This document shows positions 53,522-62,974 of a stretch of 64,000 nt of DNA, piece by piece. The translations under genes and the position numbers were made by a program. Position 1 is the stretch's first letter; each line of letters opens with the position of its first letter. Source of the stretch: an uncultured Acetatifactor sp. (GTDB taxonomy: Bacteria > Bacillota > Clostridia > Lachnospirales > Lachnospiraceae); contig CANQBS010000004.1 in the NCBI GenBank assembly GCA_947589075.1, positions 30,222 through 94,221 on the forward strand. Direction: 5' to 3'. The notes below the pieces were generated by a model. The model searched no databases, had not been told where the DNA came from, and worked only from the letters and a program-made list of their open reading frames with translations.

Positions 53522-54832
53522 ACGCCGCCGGAAGTAAAAGAAGAGGGATAGTCCTGTTGCGATGCTCCATCCGATGGGCCATGCCAACCAGATCCCGGTG
53601 CTGCCCAAAGGGCGGGAGAGAAGGATTGCCAGGACTGTCCGCAGGGTCAGATCCGTAAAGGTAGCGATAACGAATTCCTTCATCAGGCCTTTGCCCCGCA
53701 GTACGCCGTCCGCCACAAGCTTGGCGGAGACCACAAAATAAAAAGGCGACAGGATCCGAAGCAGCTGAATGCCGGTTTCCATGGCGGTTCCCTCCGGGTT
53801 TTCCATAAAGAGGATCAGGCCAAAGCGTCCTCCCAGGAAGTAGAAAAGGGTAAAAGGCACACAGAGCAGCCAGATCATCCGGATACCGGCGCAGAAACCC
53901 TCATGAATGCGGGACAGCTTCCCTGCCCCCAGATTTTGGGCGGTATAGTTGGAAATGCCGTTTGCCAGTGTGGTAAAGGAGGTAATGACCAGGTTGTTAA
54001 GCTTGATGGCGGCCGAGTAGCCGGCGATCACGCCCGCTCCAAAGCCGTTGATCACCCCCTGGATAATGATATTTCCAACAGAGACAAAGCTCTGCTGCAG
54101 GATGCTGGGTATGGCGATGACAGCGATCCTTTTCAGGAGATGTATGGAAAAAACGGGAATCCTGCCCTCTGTCCGGATCCCCTTAAGACGGCGGAAAACC
54201 GTGTATACTGCAAGGAGACAGCTGATGCCCTGACAGAGAAAGGTTGCCCATGCCACTCCCGCCACCCCCATCTGAAAGACGATGACAAATATAAGATCCA
54301 TCAGGATATTTGAGACGGAGGAAGCTGCCAGGAAGAGAAAAGGCGTCCTGGAATCCCCCAGGGCGGAAAAGATCCCCGTGGCCACATTATAAAAGAAAAG
54401 AAAAGGCAGTCCGCCTATGTAGATGCGAAGATAAAGCAGGGAGTCACCCATCAGCTCCTTTGGCGTCTGGATCAGGGACAGAAGTCCGCCGCAGAACAGG
54501 AAGCCGAAAAGCATCAGCAATGCGCAGAGGACTGCGCTGGCGATCCAGGTGGTATAAACTGCAGTTTTCATTTCACCCAGCCTTTTTGCGCCGAAAAGCT
54601 GGGAGACGATAACGGAGCACCCGATGTTGCAGCCGAAGGCAAAGGCGATGAAGATCAGGGTCACCTCATAACTGTTGCCCACTGCGGCCAGGGCGTTTTC
54701 TCCCACAAATTTCCCGGCGATCAGGCTGTCCGCAATGTTATACAGTTGTTGGAAAATAATGCTTCCGAACAATGGAAGGCAGAACCTCCATAATACGGCG
54801 GAAGGCTTGCCTACTGTCAGATCTTTATTCAT
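53516..54832 (-). CDS. MATE-family efflux transporter
   Basis: A 438-aa membrane protein with about twelve segments in two homologous MatE halves (LPLFGSIIFQQLYNIADSLIAGKFVGENALAAVGN, and IPSILQQSFVSVGNIIIQGVINGFGAGVIAGYSAA). These proteins export drugs or metabolites by Na+ or H+ antiport. The substrate is unknown. The length is normal. A promoter with TATAAT lies 77 bp upstream on the same strand. It is convergent with the GH43 gene. Confidence 0.92.
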   Translation of the reverse strand: MNKDLTVGKPSAVLWRFCLPLFGSIIFQQLYNIADSLIAGKFVGENALAAVGNSYEVTLIFIAFAFGCNIGCSVIVSQLFGAKRLGEMKTAVYTTWIASAVLCALLMLFGFLFCGGLLSLIQTPKELMGDSLLYLRIYIGGLPFLFFYNVATGIFSALGDSRTPFLFLAASSVSNILMDLIFVIVFQMGVAGVAWATFLCQGISCLLAVYTVFRRLKGIRTEGRIPVFSIHLLKRIAVIAIPSILQQSFVSVGNIIIQGVINGFGAGVIAGYSAAIKLNNLVITSFTTLANGISNYTAQNLGAGKLSRIHEGFCAGIRMIWLLCVPFTLFYFLGGRFGLILFMENPEGTAMETGIQLLRILSPFYFVVSAKLVADGVLRGKGLMKEFVIATFTDLTLRTVLAILLSRPLGSTGIWLAWPIGWSIATGLSLFFYFRRRL

Positions 54833-54908
54833 ATTATATATTTCCTCTTTCTGTTACTCCTTTTCCCCTCAAATGCGCCTCTCATATGGAGCTTGGACAT
54901 TCTCGTGT

Positions 54909-54936
54909 ATTATACTCCCTTTTTCGGAAAAATCAA
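54909..54936 (-). promoter_or_regulatory. Promoter of the MATE gene
   Basis: On the minus strand, TTGATT, a 16-bp spacer and TATAAT. Confidence 0.65.
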
Positions 54937-54946
54937 GCGGTATTCA

Positions 54947-54975
54947 TTGACTTCTTTGCGAAAAACAACTATGAT
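54947..54975 (+). promoter_or_regulatory. Promoter of the amidase gene
   Basis: TTGACT, a 17-bp spacer and TATGAT; divergent from the MATE promoter and 57 bp before the start codon. Confidence 0.75.
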
Positions 54976-55031
54976 GGGAACGAGAGTTTTTCACAGAGAG
55001 AAAAGTTTTGTCCTGGAAGAAAGGGAGAAAG

Positions 55032-56108
55032 ATGAAGGAAATTTTTAATGGAATGAATCAAATCGGTGCGGTCAGGAGAATGGTCCTTCGAACGCTGTGT
55101 TTTTTCAGCATAGGCTTGTTATGTATGGGATGTGCCGGACAGAAGGATGAGGAGCAGCCGAACATTTACGTGGAGGATATTTCTACAGAAGATTTTTCTG
55201 TGGAAGACGATTCAGCTGAAGATACGGAGCAGAGAGGTTCAGCTTCCACGGAGACGGCCTCAGAAGATGACGCTGAAACAGGCAGCGCGCCTCTGGAATC
55301 GGTTTCTGCTCAGGTGCCGGAGACCTCGGAGGAAAATCCCGGGCAGGAATCAGAAGCCTCGGAGCAGCCTGAGGAATCCTTACAAGAAACGGTGGACGGA
55401 TCTGCCGGATCGTCCGGACAGGTTCAGGGCACCACGGAGACACCGGCTCAGGATTCCCCTGAGCCCAACGGTTATATCATCGCCATCGACGCCGGCCATC
55501 AGGCCAAAGGAAATAAGGATAAGGAGCCTTTAGGTCCCGGCAGTTCTGAAATGAAGGCAAAGGTTTCCTCTGGAACCCGGGGCGTTTCCACCAGAGTGTA
55601 CGAATATGAACTGAATCTTGTGATCGCTCAGGCTCTGGAGACGGAGCTTACTGCGAGAGGCTATCAGGTCGTCATGATCCGGACTGCCAATGACGTGGAT
55701 ATCAGCAATAAGGAACGGGCGGAGACTGCCAACAACTCGGGAGCGGACATCTTCCTGCGCATCCACGCCAATGGCTCTGAAAACAGCGAAGTCAACGGCA
55801 CTCTTACGATCTGCAATACGGCTTCCAGTCCTTATAATGTGGAGATTCATGAGGACAGTCTGACCCTTGCCCAGACCATTCTTGCCAGTATGGTGGAGAC
55901 CATGGGCTCCAAGGACCGGGGCGTATGGCAGACGGATACCATGAGCGGCATCAACTGGTGTACCATTCCTACCACCATCATTGAAATGGGCTATATGAGC
56001 AATGCCGCTGAGGATGAACTGATGCAGACCGCCGATTACCAGCAAAAGATCGTCCAGGGAATCGCCGACGGCGTAGATGAATACTTTTCCATGAAAGCTC
56101 AGTCGTAA
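55032..56108 (+). CDS. N-acetylmuramoyl-L-alanine amidase (amidase_3) lipoprotein
   Basis: A 358-aa protein. A signal with the lipobox LLCMGC (cysteine near residue 38) is followed by a Glu/Ser-rich linker of about 100 residues. The amidase_3 domain begins with [13 protein letters not shown] (zinc histidine near 156). It continues with [12 protein letters not shown] (second histidine) and ends with [14 protein letters not shown] (catalytic glutamate near 317). It cleaves the amide between muramic acid and peptide in peptidoglycan. The ATG at 55032 has an AAGGGAGAAAG site. A strong terminator directly follows the stop. Confidence 0.93.
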   Translation: MKEIFNGMNQIGAVRRMVLRTLCFFSIGLLCMGCAGQKDEEQPNIYVEDISTEDFSVEDDSAEDTEQRGSASTETASEDDAETGSAPLESVSAQVPETSEENPGQESEASEQPEESLQETVDGSAGSSGQVQGTTETPAQDSPEPNGYIIAIDAGHQAKGNKDKEPLGPGSSEMKAKVSSGTRGVSTRVYEYELNLVIAQALETELTARGYQVVMIRTANDVDISNKERAETANNSGADIFLRIHANGSENSEVNGTLTICNTASSPYNVEIHEDSLTLAQTILASMVETMGSKDRGVWQTDTMSGINWCTIPTTIIEMGYMSNAAEDELMQTADYQQKIVQGIADGVDEYFSMKAQS

Positions 56109-56154
56109 AGCTTGACCCTGCGGGCAAGCTTGCTTGTCTGCAGGGTCAAGCTTT
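56107..56154 (+). terminator. Terminator-like hairpin after the amidase gene
   Basis: A perfect 15-bp stem (AAAGCTTGACCCTGC with GCAGGGTCAAGCTTT), overlapping the stop codon. An inner CAAGC-TT-GCTTG stem fills the loop. The T tract is only three bases, so it may also act in transcript stability. Confidence 0.7.
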
Positions 56155-56160
56155 CACGAC

Positions 56161-56318
56161 GCTAACCCGAATGAGCAAGAAGGGCGGCAGCCCGGATTGC
56201 GAATGCGGGCAGGATTGCGGGAGTGCCGCAGGCACGGAGCAATCCTGGAGCTTTCATACTCGAGAGGGGAGCTAACCCGAATGAGCAAGGAGGGCGGCAG
56301 CCCGGATTGCGAATGCGG
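56161..56318. repeat. Pair of 48-bp direct repeats with a hairpin between
   Basis: 56161-56208 and 56271-56318 match at all but two of 48 positions (they start GCTAACCCGAATGAGCAAG). Each contains GGGC-GGCA-GCCC. Between them CAGGATTGC and GCAATCCTG, plus GTGCC and GGCAC, form a second hairpin. CTTTCACGAC occurs before the first and after the second repeat. It is a noncoding intergenic repeat; a reading frame that runs through it has no protein features. Confidence 0.75.
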
Positions 56319-56360
56319 ACAAAACCAGGCTTTCACGACATGGTTTGGAGGTAAACGGAG

Positions 56361-57029
56361 ATGAAGAGAGAGATCAGCCTGGAGGAAATCTCCGACGGCA
56401 GATTATACGATTTAAACGATATGGTGAAAGCCGACTGCGGCGACTGCAGGGGCTGCTCTGCCTGCTGCCGGGGGATGGGGGACTCCATTCTGCTGGATCC
56501 CCTGGACGTTTACCGTCTGACCCTTTGCCTGAACAGAAGCTTTGGGTCCCTTCTGTCCGACTGCCTGGAGCTGGGGGTGGTGGACGGAATCATACTTCCT
56601 CATCTGAAAATGAGCGGAAAAGAAGAACGCTGTCCCTTCCTGAATGAGGAAGGCCGCTGCGGCATCCATCCATACAGACCGGGTATCTGCCGCCTGTTTC
56701 CTCTGGGAAGGTATTATGAGGAGGGCTCCTTCCGTTATTTCCTCCAGACGAAGGAGTGCAGCAACCGGAACAGGACCAAGGTGAAGGTCAGCAAATGGAT
56801 CGATACTCCCCAGCTACGGGAAAACCAGAAATTTATTACGGATTGGCACTATTTCCTGAGAGATATGGAGGATAAGGTGCGGGAAGCGGCAGCCCGGGGA
56901 GATGATCTGGCAAAAAATCTGAATCTGTATCTGCTGAACATGTTTTTTGTGACGCCATATGAAAAGGAAGCGTCCTTTTATGAGCAGTTCACGGAGCGGA
57001 TGCATAGGGCGAAGCAGGAGATCCTGTAA
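56361..57029 (+). CDS. YkgJ-family cysteine-cluster protein
   Basis: A 222-aa protein with eight conserved cysteines in the YkgJ/CxxCxxCC pattern: DCGDCRGCSACCRGMGD (about 26-42), RCPFLNEEGRCGIHPYRPGICRLFPLG (about 88-115) and KECS. The motif probably binds zinc or an iron-sulfur centre. The function is unknown. The ribosome site is GGAGGTAAACGGAG. It lies between the amidase and GH31 genes and has no operon partner of evident linked function. Confidence 0.85.
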   Translation: MKREISLEEISDGRLYDLNDMVKADCGDCRGCSACCRGMGDSILLDPLDVYRLTLCLNRSFGSLLSDCLELGVVDGIILPHLKMSGKEERCPFLNEEGRCGIHPYRPGICRLFPLGRYYEEGSFRYFLQTKECSNRNRTKVKVSKWIDTPQLRENQKFITDWHYFLRDMEDKVREAAARGDDLAKNLNLYLLNMFFVTPYEKEASFYEQFTERMHRAKQEIL

Positions 57030-57055
57030 CGAGGATGTAAGGGAACAGGATAAAG

Positions 57056-57137
57056 AACTGAATAAGAGGAACTGAATAAGAGGAATTGAATAAAAGGAAT
57101 TGAATAAAAGGAATTGAATAAAAGGAGCTGAATAAAG
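57056..57137 (+). repeat. Six 14-bp tandem repeats upstream of the GH31 gene
   Basis: Six units of AATTGAATAAAAGG (first two AACTGAATAAGAGG) stand head to tail; the last is shortened. Each has an AAAGG or AGAGG element and stop codons in more than one frame. They lie between the cysteine-cluster gene and GH31. Confidence 0.85.
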
Positions 57138-57223
57138 AAATCGAACAGATGAATTGAGCGGGGAAACCAGGTAAAGAAATAGGGAAATGAAGCAATATAT
57201 ATCAGGGTATAGGAGGCATCATC

Positions 57224-59503
57224 ATGAAATTTGGAAAATTAACAGGCTATCAGTTATCGGGTCAGAAGCTGTTGTTGGATTTTGAAGGGCAGGCGGCCAG
57301 TGTGGAGGCTGTGGCTCCGGGAATTATCAATGTTTTTTGCGGATTGGAAACCAGTGACCATCGTTCTAAAGCCATTGAGGGGGACAAAAGGCTTCCTGTT
57401 TCCCTTAAGGTTTCTAAAGAAGGGGACGGCCTCTGGTTTCGCACGGAGGAGGTTCTTGTCCGTATAAGCGACGGCTTTTATGTGGATTTTTACGATAAGG
57501 AGGGAAATCAGGTCTGCAGCGACTACCGGGGCGAGCGGAAGCTGCTTCAGAGGGTGAGCGATGAGCAGATCAGACTCTTGGAGAGCGAAGGGCATTCGGC
57601 GAAACAGGCGGAGGCGGAATCCGGCGTGGAGGTGGTGAAGGCTCTTACCGGAACAGAGCATTTTTACGGTCTGGGGGATAAAACCGGCTTCCTGGATAAG
57701 CGTCATTACGATTATGAAATGTGGAACACGGACGATCCGGCTCCTCAGGTGGAGACCTTTAAGGCGCTGTACAAATCCATTCCTTTTTTCATTGCCCTGA
57801 CGGACAGCCATGTATATGGTATTTTCGCGGACAATACATATAAAAGCGTGTTCAACATGGGGCAGGAGTCGGAGGATTATTATTTTTTCAGCTCCGTAAA
57901 GGGCAATCTCGATTATTATTATATTGCCGGGGAGAATATCCCTCAGGTGCTGGAGCGCTACACCTACCTGACGGGAACCCATCCCCTTCCCCAGAAATGG
58001 ACCCTGGGCTATCACCAGTCCCGCTGGGGCTATATGACCGAGGAGGATATCGAAGAGGTGGCGGCGGGTCTGCGGGAAAACCACATTCCCTGTGACGTGA
58101 TCCATTTTGACATCGATTATATGGACAATTATAAGGTATTCACCTGGAATCAGGGCAGATATCACGGGAATCCGGGGGCTTACCTGAAATCCCTGACAAA
58201 GAGGGGCTTTAAGCCTGTGACCATCATCGATCCCGGAGTAAAAAAAGAAAAGGGCTACTCTGTATATGATGAGGGGATCGAAGGCGGATACTTTGCGAAG
58301 GATCGGGAAGGCAGGGTTTATGAAAACGCGGTATGGCCCGGGGATGCGGTTTTTCCCGATTTCGGCGATCCGAAGGTGAGAAAATGGTGGGGAGAAAAGC
58401 AGCAGTTTCTGATGGATCTGGGGGTGCGGGGTGTCTGGAACGATATGAACGAGCCCGCCAGCTTCCGGGGACCCTTGCCCGACGACGTGGTGTTTACGGA
58501 TGAGGACAAGCCTGCTTTTCATGAAAAAATGCACAATGTTTACGGGCATCTGATGGCCAGAGCCACCTATGAGGGGTGGAAGGAGCTGGACGGCAGGAGA
58601 CCCTTTGTGATCACCAGAGCCTGTTACGCCGGAACCCAGAAGTATTCCACCGCCTGGACCGGGGATAATGTCAGCATATGGGCTCATCTGCAGATGGCGA
58701 TTCCCCAGCTCTGCAACCTGGGTCTGTCCGGGATGCCCTATGTGGGAACGGATATCGGCGGCTTTGGCGCGGACACCACGCCGGAACTGATGGCGAGATG
58801 GGTGCAGCTGGGATGTTTTTCTCCGCTTTTCCGCAACCATACCTCCCTGGGCAGCAGGAGACAGGAGCCCTGGAAGCTGGGGGAGGAAGTGCTTCGGATC
58901 TACCGGAAATATGTGAAGCTGCGTTATGAATGGCTGCCGTATTTTTATGATCTGTTCTTTGAGGAGGAACGCACCGGAGCCCCCATTATGCGTCCTCTGG
59001 TGTTCCATTATGAAAAGGACAAGACCGCCCGGACCTGCAGCGATGAATTTATGGTGGGAAGCCAGGTCCTTGTGGCGCCTGTGGTGAACCAGGGGACCGA
59101 CAAGCGTATGGTCTATCTGCCGGAAGGAGACTGGTATGATTACTGGACGGGTGAAAAAATAACAGGTCCTGTCTGGTTCGTAAAGGACGCCCCTCTGGAC
59201 ACCTGCCCCATTTATGTAAAGGCGGGAAGCGTGATCCCCACCATGGAGCCCATGTCCTATGTGGGAGAGAAACCTCTGGATACCCTGATCCTTAAGATTT
59301 ATCCCGGAGAGGGAGTCTACGACCATTATCTGGACAACGGGGAGGATTTCGCGTACCGGAAGGGAGAATATCATCACTACCGCTTTACGGTAAAGAAGGA
59401 CGGCAGCCTTGAAACGCAGGTGCTTCATGCCGGATATGGGATACCTTATGAGCAGATCCGTATCGTAGACGGCAGCGAGAGGAATAAAAATGGACTTATT
59501 TGA
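57224..59503 (+). CDS. Alpha-glucosidase, GH31
   Basis: A 759-aa enzyme without signal peptide. The nucleophile is D407 in GVWNDMNEP and the acid is D481 in TGDNVSIW. FHLDIDYM-like VIHFDIDYMDNYKVFTW, RACYAGTQKYSTAWTGDN and GGFGADTTPELMARWVQLG are typical of GH31. It hydrolyses terminal alpha-glucosidic bonds in the cytoplasm. A GGAGGC site precedes the ATG. Its end overlaps the rarA start by 14 bases, so translation of the two is coupled. Confidence 0.95.
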   Translation: MKFGKLTGYQLSGQKLLLDFEGQAASVEAVAPGIINVFCGLETSDHRSKAIEGDKRLPVSLKVSKEGDGLWFRTEEVLVRISDGFYVDFYDKEGNQVCSDYRGERKLLQRVSDEQIRLLESEGHSAKQAEAESGVEVVKALTGTEHFYGLGDKTGFLDKRHYDYEMWNTDDPAPQVETFKALYKSIPFFIALTDSHVYGIFADNTYKSVFNMGQESEDYYFFSSVKGNLDYYYIAGENIPQVLERYTYLTGTHPLPQKWTLGYHQSRWGYMTEEDIEEVAAGLRENHIPCDVIHFDIDYMDNYKVFTWNQGRYHGNPGAYLKSLTKRGFKPVTIIDPGVKKEKGYSVYDEGIEGGYFAKDREGRVYENAVWPGDAVFPDFGDPKVRKWWGEKQQFLMDLGVRGVWNDMNEPASFRGPLPDDVVFTDEDKPAFHEKMHNVYGHLMARATYEGWKELDGRRPFVITRACYAGTQKYSTAWTGDNVSIWAHLQMAIPQLCNLGLSGMPYVGTDIGGFGADTTPELMARWVQLGCFSPLFRNHTSLGSRRQEPWKLGEEVLRIYRKYVKLRYEWLPYFYDLFFEEERTGAPIMRPLVFHYEKDKTARTCSDEFMVGSQVLVAPVVNQGTDKRMVYLPEGDWYDYWTGEKITGPVWFVKDAPLDTCPIYVKAGSVIPTMEPMSYVGEKPLDTLILKIYPGEGVYDHYLDNGEDFAYRKGEYHHYRFTVKKDGSLETQVLHAGYGIPYEQIRIVDGSERNKNGLI

Positions 59504-60812
59504 TTATATGCGGGAAAAGAATATGGAGACGGAAGCTCCCCTGGCTGCCAGAATGCGTCCCCGCACCCTGGAAGAAGTGGTAGGGCAGGAGCATATCATC
59601 GGCAGGGACAAGCTGCTTTATCGGGCCATCAAGGCGGATAAGATCAGCTCTGTGATCTTCTACGGTCCTCCCGGCACCGGCAAGACCACCCTGGCAAAGG
59701 TGATCGCCAATACCACCAGCGCCCGGTTTACCCAGATCAACGCCACCTCTGCGGGCAAGAAGGATATGGAAGAGGTGGTGGAAAAGGCGAAGGAGCTGCG
59801 GGGAATGTATGGAAAGAAAACGATTCTTTTCATAGACGAGATCCATCGCTTCAATAAGGGGCAGCAGGACTATCTGCTCCCCTTTGTGGAGGACGGTACC
59901 GTGATCCTGATCGGCGCCACTACGGAGAACCCCTATTTTGAGGTGAATGGGGCCCTGCTTTCCCGTTCCATTATTTTTGAACTGAAGCCCATTCCCAGGG
60001 AAGGGATCCGTAAACTCATCCAAACGGCGGTTTATGACATGGACCGGGGAATGGGTGCATACGGCGCTGTGATCGACGAGGACGCGGCGGAGTTCCTTGC
60101 GGATCTTTCCGGCGGGGATGCCAGGCACGCGTTAAACGCTGTGGAGCTGGGGATCATGACCACGGACCGGGCAGAGGACGGCAGGATCCACATCACCCTT
60201 GAGGTGGCTCAGGAATGTATCCAGAAGAGGGCGGTGAGATACGACAAGACCGGGGACAATCATTATGATACCATTTCTGCTTTTATCAAGAGTATGCGGG
60301 GTTCCGATCCGGACGCGGCGGTATATTACCTGGCCAGGATGCTGTACGCCGGGGAAGACGTGGCTTTCATCGCCAGGAGGATCATGATCTGCGCCGCCGA
60401 GGATGTGGGAAATGCAGATCCCAACGCCCTGGTGGTGGCTGTAAACGCTTCCCTTGCGGTGGAGCGGATAGGTATGCCGGAAGCCCAGATCATCCTGGCT
60501 CAGGCGGTAAGCTACGTCGCCAGCGCCCCTAAAAGCAATGCGGCCTGTATCGCTGTTTCCGAAGCCATGCAGGAGGTGGAAAAGAGCGGCGCGCTTCCGA
60601 TTCCCTCCCATTTGCAGGATGCGCACTACAAGGGAGCGGCGAAGCTGGGGCACGGCACCGGCTATAAATACGCCCATGATTATCCCAACCATTATGTGGA
60701 GCAGCAGTATCTGCCCTATGAGCTGAGCGGAAAGGAATTCTACCGTCCCACAGGCAACGGATATGAGGTGAAGATCAGAGAGCATATGAAAAGATTGAAG
60801 CAGGGGGATTGA
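59490..60812 (+). CDS. rarA: Replication-associated recombination protein A (AAA+ ATPase)
   Basis: A 440-aa AAA+ protein of the RarA/MgsA/WRNIP1 group. Walker A GPPGTGKT is at residues 59-66, Walker B LFIDEIHRFNKGQQD follows, then GATTENPYFEVNGALLSRS and the C-terminal tetramerisation part (HYKGAAKLGHGTGYKYAHDYPNH). It acts at stalled replication forks. The length is typical. It begins inside the end of the GH31 gene, an unusual partner for a DNA-maintenance protein. No terminator is clear before agrA. Confidence 0.95.
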   Translation: MDLFDYMREKNMETEAPLAARMRPRTLEEVVGQEHIIGRDKLLYRAIKADKISSVIFYGPPGTGKTTLAKVIANTTSARFTQINATSAGKKDMEEVVEKAKELRGMYGKKTILFIDEIHRFNKGQQDYLLPFVEDGTVILIGATTENPYFEVNGALLSRSIIFELKPIPREGIRKLIQTAVYDMDRGMGAYGAVIDEDAAEFLADLSGGDARHALNAVELGIMTTDRAEDGRIHITLEVAQECIQKRAVRYDKTGDNHYDTISAFIKSMRGSDPDAAVYYLARMLYAGEDVAFIARRIMICAAEDVGNADPNALVVAVNASLAVERIGMPEAQIILAQAVSYVASAPKSNAACIAVSEAMQEVEKSGALPIPSHLQDAHYKGAAKLGHGTGYKYAHDYPNHYVEQQYLPYELSGKEFYRPTGNGYEVKIREHMKRLKQGD

Positions 60813-60854
60813 CTGGGTGATATATCCTGCAAAGGATTTATTAAGAGGTGCGGC

Positions 60855-61568
60855 ATGTATGTGATAGGAATCTGTGATGATGGGGAGAATACCTGCGCGT
60901 TAATTGAGAGTATGTTGTTACAATTTGCGGAGGAGAAGAAGATTCAGGTTGAGATACAGATTTGGTACTCGGGGGAAGAAATAAAGGATTACCTGAAACG
61001 GGGAGGATCTCTAGATATTCTTTTCCTGGATATTGAACTGCTCAAAATGACGGGAATTGAAGTCGGAAGTTATATTAGAAACGTGTTGGACGATATGCGG
61101 CTTCAAATCATATATATTTCAGGAAAGGCCTCCTATGCACTGGAGTTGTTTAAAACACAGCCGATGGATTTCTTGGTGAAACCGATTCTTCAGGAGCATA
61201 TTAACCGCGTGATGGAGACTGCGATCAGAATTGTAGAAAAGAGAAATAAGCGGTTTGAATTCCGGCAGGGAAGGGATCAGTATTATCTTCCGATGGGAGA
61301 GATTGTTTATCTGGAGAGCGCGGGAAGGAAAGTAAAGATCGTAACCAAACGGAAAACTTATGAGATCTATGGAAGGCTTAAGGATGTGGCGAAGGAATTG
61401 TCAGAGGATTTTCTTATGATACACCAGTCCTATGTGATCAACAGGGAATATGTTTTGCGGTATTCCTATGAATCGGTTGAGCTGGTGGGCGGCAGGGTAT
61501 TAACAATCAGTAAAGTAAACAGAAAGCAGGTCAGGGAAAAGATCTTAAAGGGTGAAGATATATGTTAA
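60855..61568 (+). CDS. agrA: LytTR response regulator (AgrA-like)
   Basis: A 237-aa two-component regulator. The receiver has acidic residues D8/D9 and the phosphorylation site D59 (ILFLDIEL). A LytTR DNA-binding domain covers about 135-235 (YYLPMGEIVYLESAGRKVKIVTKRKTYEIYGRLKDVAKEL, FLMIHQSYVINREYV). The kinase gene overlaps its end by seven bases. Paired direct repeats of LytTR spacing stand before agrD. Together these suggest control of agrD-agrB by its own signal. An AGAGGTG site precedes the ATG. Confidence 0.88.
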   Translation: MYVIGICDDGENTCALIESMLLQFAEEKKIQVEIQIWYSGEEIKDYLKRGGSLDILFLDIELLKMTGIEVGSYIRNVLDDMRLQIIYISGKASYALELFKTQPMDFLVKPILQEHINRVMETAIRIVEKRNKRFEFRQGRDQYYLPMGEIVYLESAGRKVKIVTKRKTYEIYGRLKDVAKELSEDFLMIHQSYVINREYVLRYSYESVELVGGRVLTISKVNRKQVREKILKGEDIC

Positions 61569-62830
61569 ATTTTATCATCAGTGCCGTTACAAACAGCCTG
61601 CGCGTATACTTAATTTACAGGTTTATAATCTTGTTTTTCGGCAGATCGGAGCAGAAAAAAGGCAGGGTATTTTGTGTTGGGGGTATTTTTTTCGTGTTGA
61701 ATCTGGTGCTATTCTGGATATTCCACACTGCCTGGATCAACGTGATCTGTAATCTGTTGGGAATTGGCGGGATGGTCAGATTGTATACAAAGTCGGTAAA
61801 GACAAATTTGTTTGTAACAGGCGTAATCTATTTGATAAATATGAGTTGTGATGTGGTCGGGACCCTGCCGTTTATACAATATGAAGACGGTAGGAATTTC
61901 AATCAGATTTATGAAGTTATAACTGAGCTGCTCATTTTAGTCTGCCTGCTGCTTGCAGAGAAGATTATTACCATACATAGAAATGTAGAGCAGATTCAGA
62001 ACGTTTTTTTGATCGTGGTGCCTTTGTGCAGTATTGCGGTCATATATTACCTGGTTTTATCGGGAACCTGTGAAGAAACGGGGATTACCGTGACTTCCCT
62101 GGGACTGTTGACCATTAATTATTTTATACTTTTTCTATATAATCAGCTTCTTCATTTTTCCGTACAGAAATATGAGACAGAACTGTTAAAACAGCAGGTA
62201 CAGATATATATGAACCAGCTTAACGTGATCTTGCAGGGTGAGGAGAAAATGAAGGCATTGCGGCATGATTTAAAACACCATTTGAAAGAGTTGAAGCTGC
62301 TGGCGGAGCAAAATCAGGCAAAAAGAATTTCCGAATATATAAATCAAATGGAGGATTTTGTCCGTGTTCCCGGTGAGATCGTTTCTTCCGGGAATATGGA
62401 AATCGACGGCGTATTGAATTATATGCTGCAAAGAGCGAAGGAGCAGCTGAAAACGGTGAAAACCAATGTGATCCTTCCGGAAAAGATCACGTATTCCTTT
62501 GATATGACCGTGCTGCTGGGAAATCTTTTGGAAAATGCGATAGAAGCGGCAGAAAAGACGGAGGAAAGGTATTTGGATGTCTGTGTTGTATGGAGCAAGG
62601 GTGTACTGAAGATTCAGGTTGACAACAGTTATGTGGAGGGAACCATCCTGGAAGAGAAATGTGGAAAGGAGGAACGGACTTTTCTTACAACAAAGGAAGA
62701 AAAGCAGAAGCATGGAATTGGGTTAAGGAACGTTAAAAAGATCGTAGAATCTTATAACGGCAGTATGGAGATACAGACAAAGGAGGGAATTTTCAGTATA
62801 AAATTGATACTGTACATGCCTGAGGGGTAA
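61562..62830 (+). CDS. agrC: Peptide-sensing histidine kinase (AgrC-like, GHKL type)
   Basis: A 422-aa membrane kinase. About six membrane segments occupy residues 1-200, as in AgrC. The phosphoacceptor is H235 in ALRHDLKHHLKEL. The GHKL ATPase has the N box LLGNLLENAIEAAEKT and the G region HGIGLRNVKKIVESYNG. It should bind the cyclic peptide made from agrD outside the cell and phosphorylate the regulator just upstream. It overlaps agrA by seven bases and is followed by a terminator. Confidence 0.88.
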   Translation: MLNFIISAVTNSLRVYLIYRFIILFFGRSEQKKGRVFCVGGIFFVLNLVLFWIFHTAWINVICNLLGIGGMVRLYTKSVKTNLFVTGVIYLINMSCDVVGTLPFIQYEDGRNFNQIYEVITELLILVCLLLAEKIITIHRNVEQIQNVFLIVVPLCSIAVIYYLVLSGTCEETGITVTSLGLLTINYFILFLYNQLLHFSVQKYETELLKQQVQIYMNQLNVILQGEEKMKALRHDLKHHLKELKLLAEQNQAKRISEYINQMEDFVRVPGEIVSSGNMEIDGVLNYMLQRAKEQLKTVKTNVILPEKITYSFDMTVLLGNLLENAIEAAEKTEERYLDVCVVWSKGVLKIQVDNSYVEGTILEEKCGKEERTFLTTKEEKQKHGIGLRNVKKIVESYNGSMEIQTKEGIFSIKLILYMPEG

Positions 62831-62846
62831 TATCAAGAAAGAATTC

Positions 62847-62877
62847 ATGTGGCTGTTCCAGACAGCCGCATTTTTTT
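62847..62877 (+). terminator. Terminator after agrC
   Basis: ATGTGGCTGT and ACAGCCGCAT form a 10-bp stem with one G-T pair around TCCAG, followed by seven T. It separates agrA-agrC from agrD-agrB. Confidence 0.85.
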
Positions 62878-62881
62878 GCGT

Positions 62882-62949
62882 CTATTTTTTACAAAAACAT
62901 AGCCTATTTTTGTCAAGAAACGGCACAGATCAACTTTTTATGGTACAAT
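62882..62949 (+). promoter_or_regulatory. LytTR-type direct repeats and promoter of agrD
   Basis: CTATTTTTTACAA (62882-62894) and CTATTTTTGTCAA (62904-62916) stand 22 bp apart, the spacing of paired LytTR/AgrA sites. A TGGTACAAT extended -10 box lies at 62941-62949, with no good -35 box, as expected of an activated promoter. The agrD start is 26 bp downstream. Confidence 0.62.
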
Positions 62950-62974
62950 CTTTTTTGAAAGGAGGGAAAATGCA

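Noticed and set aside
56134..56364. A 76-codon frame between the amidase and the cysteine-cluster gene
   Set aside because: It runs through two copies of a noncoding direct repeat and a hairpin and has no ribosome site.
57254..59428. A 724-codon open frame on the minus strand opposite the GH31 gene
   Set aside because: It mirrors a strongly conserved GH31 gene, has no start signals and no family features. It results from codon bias of the real gene.
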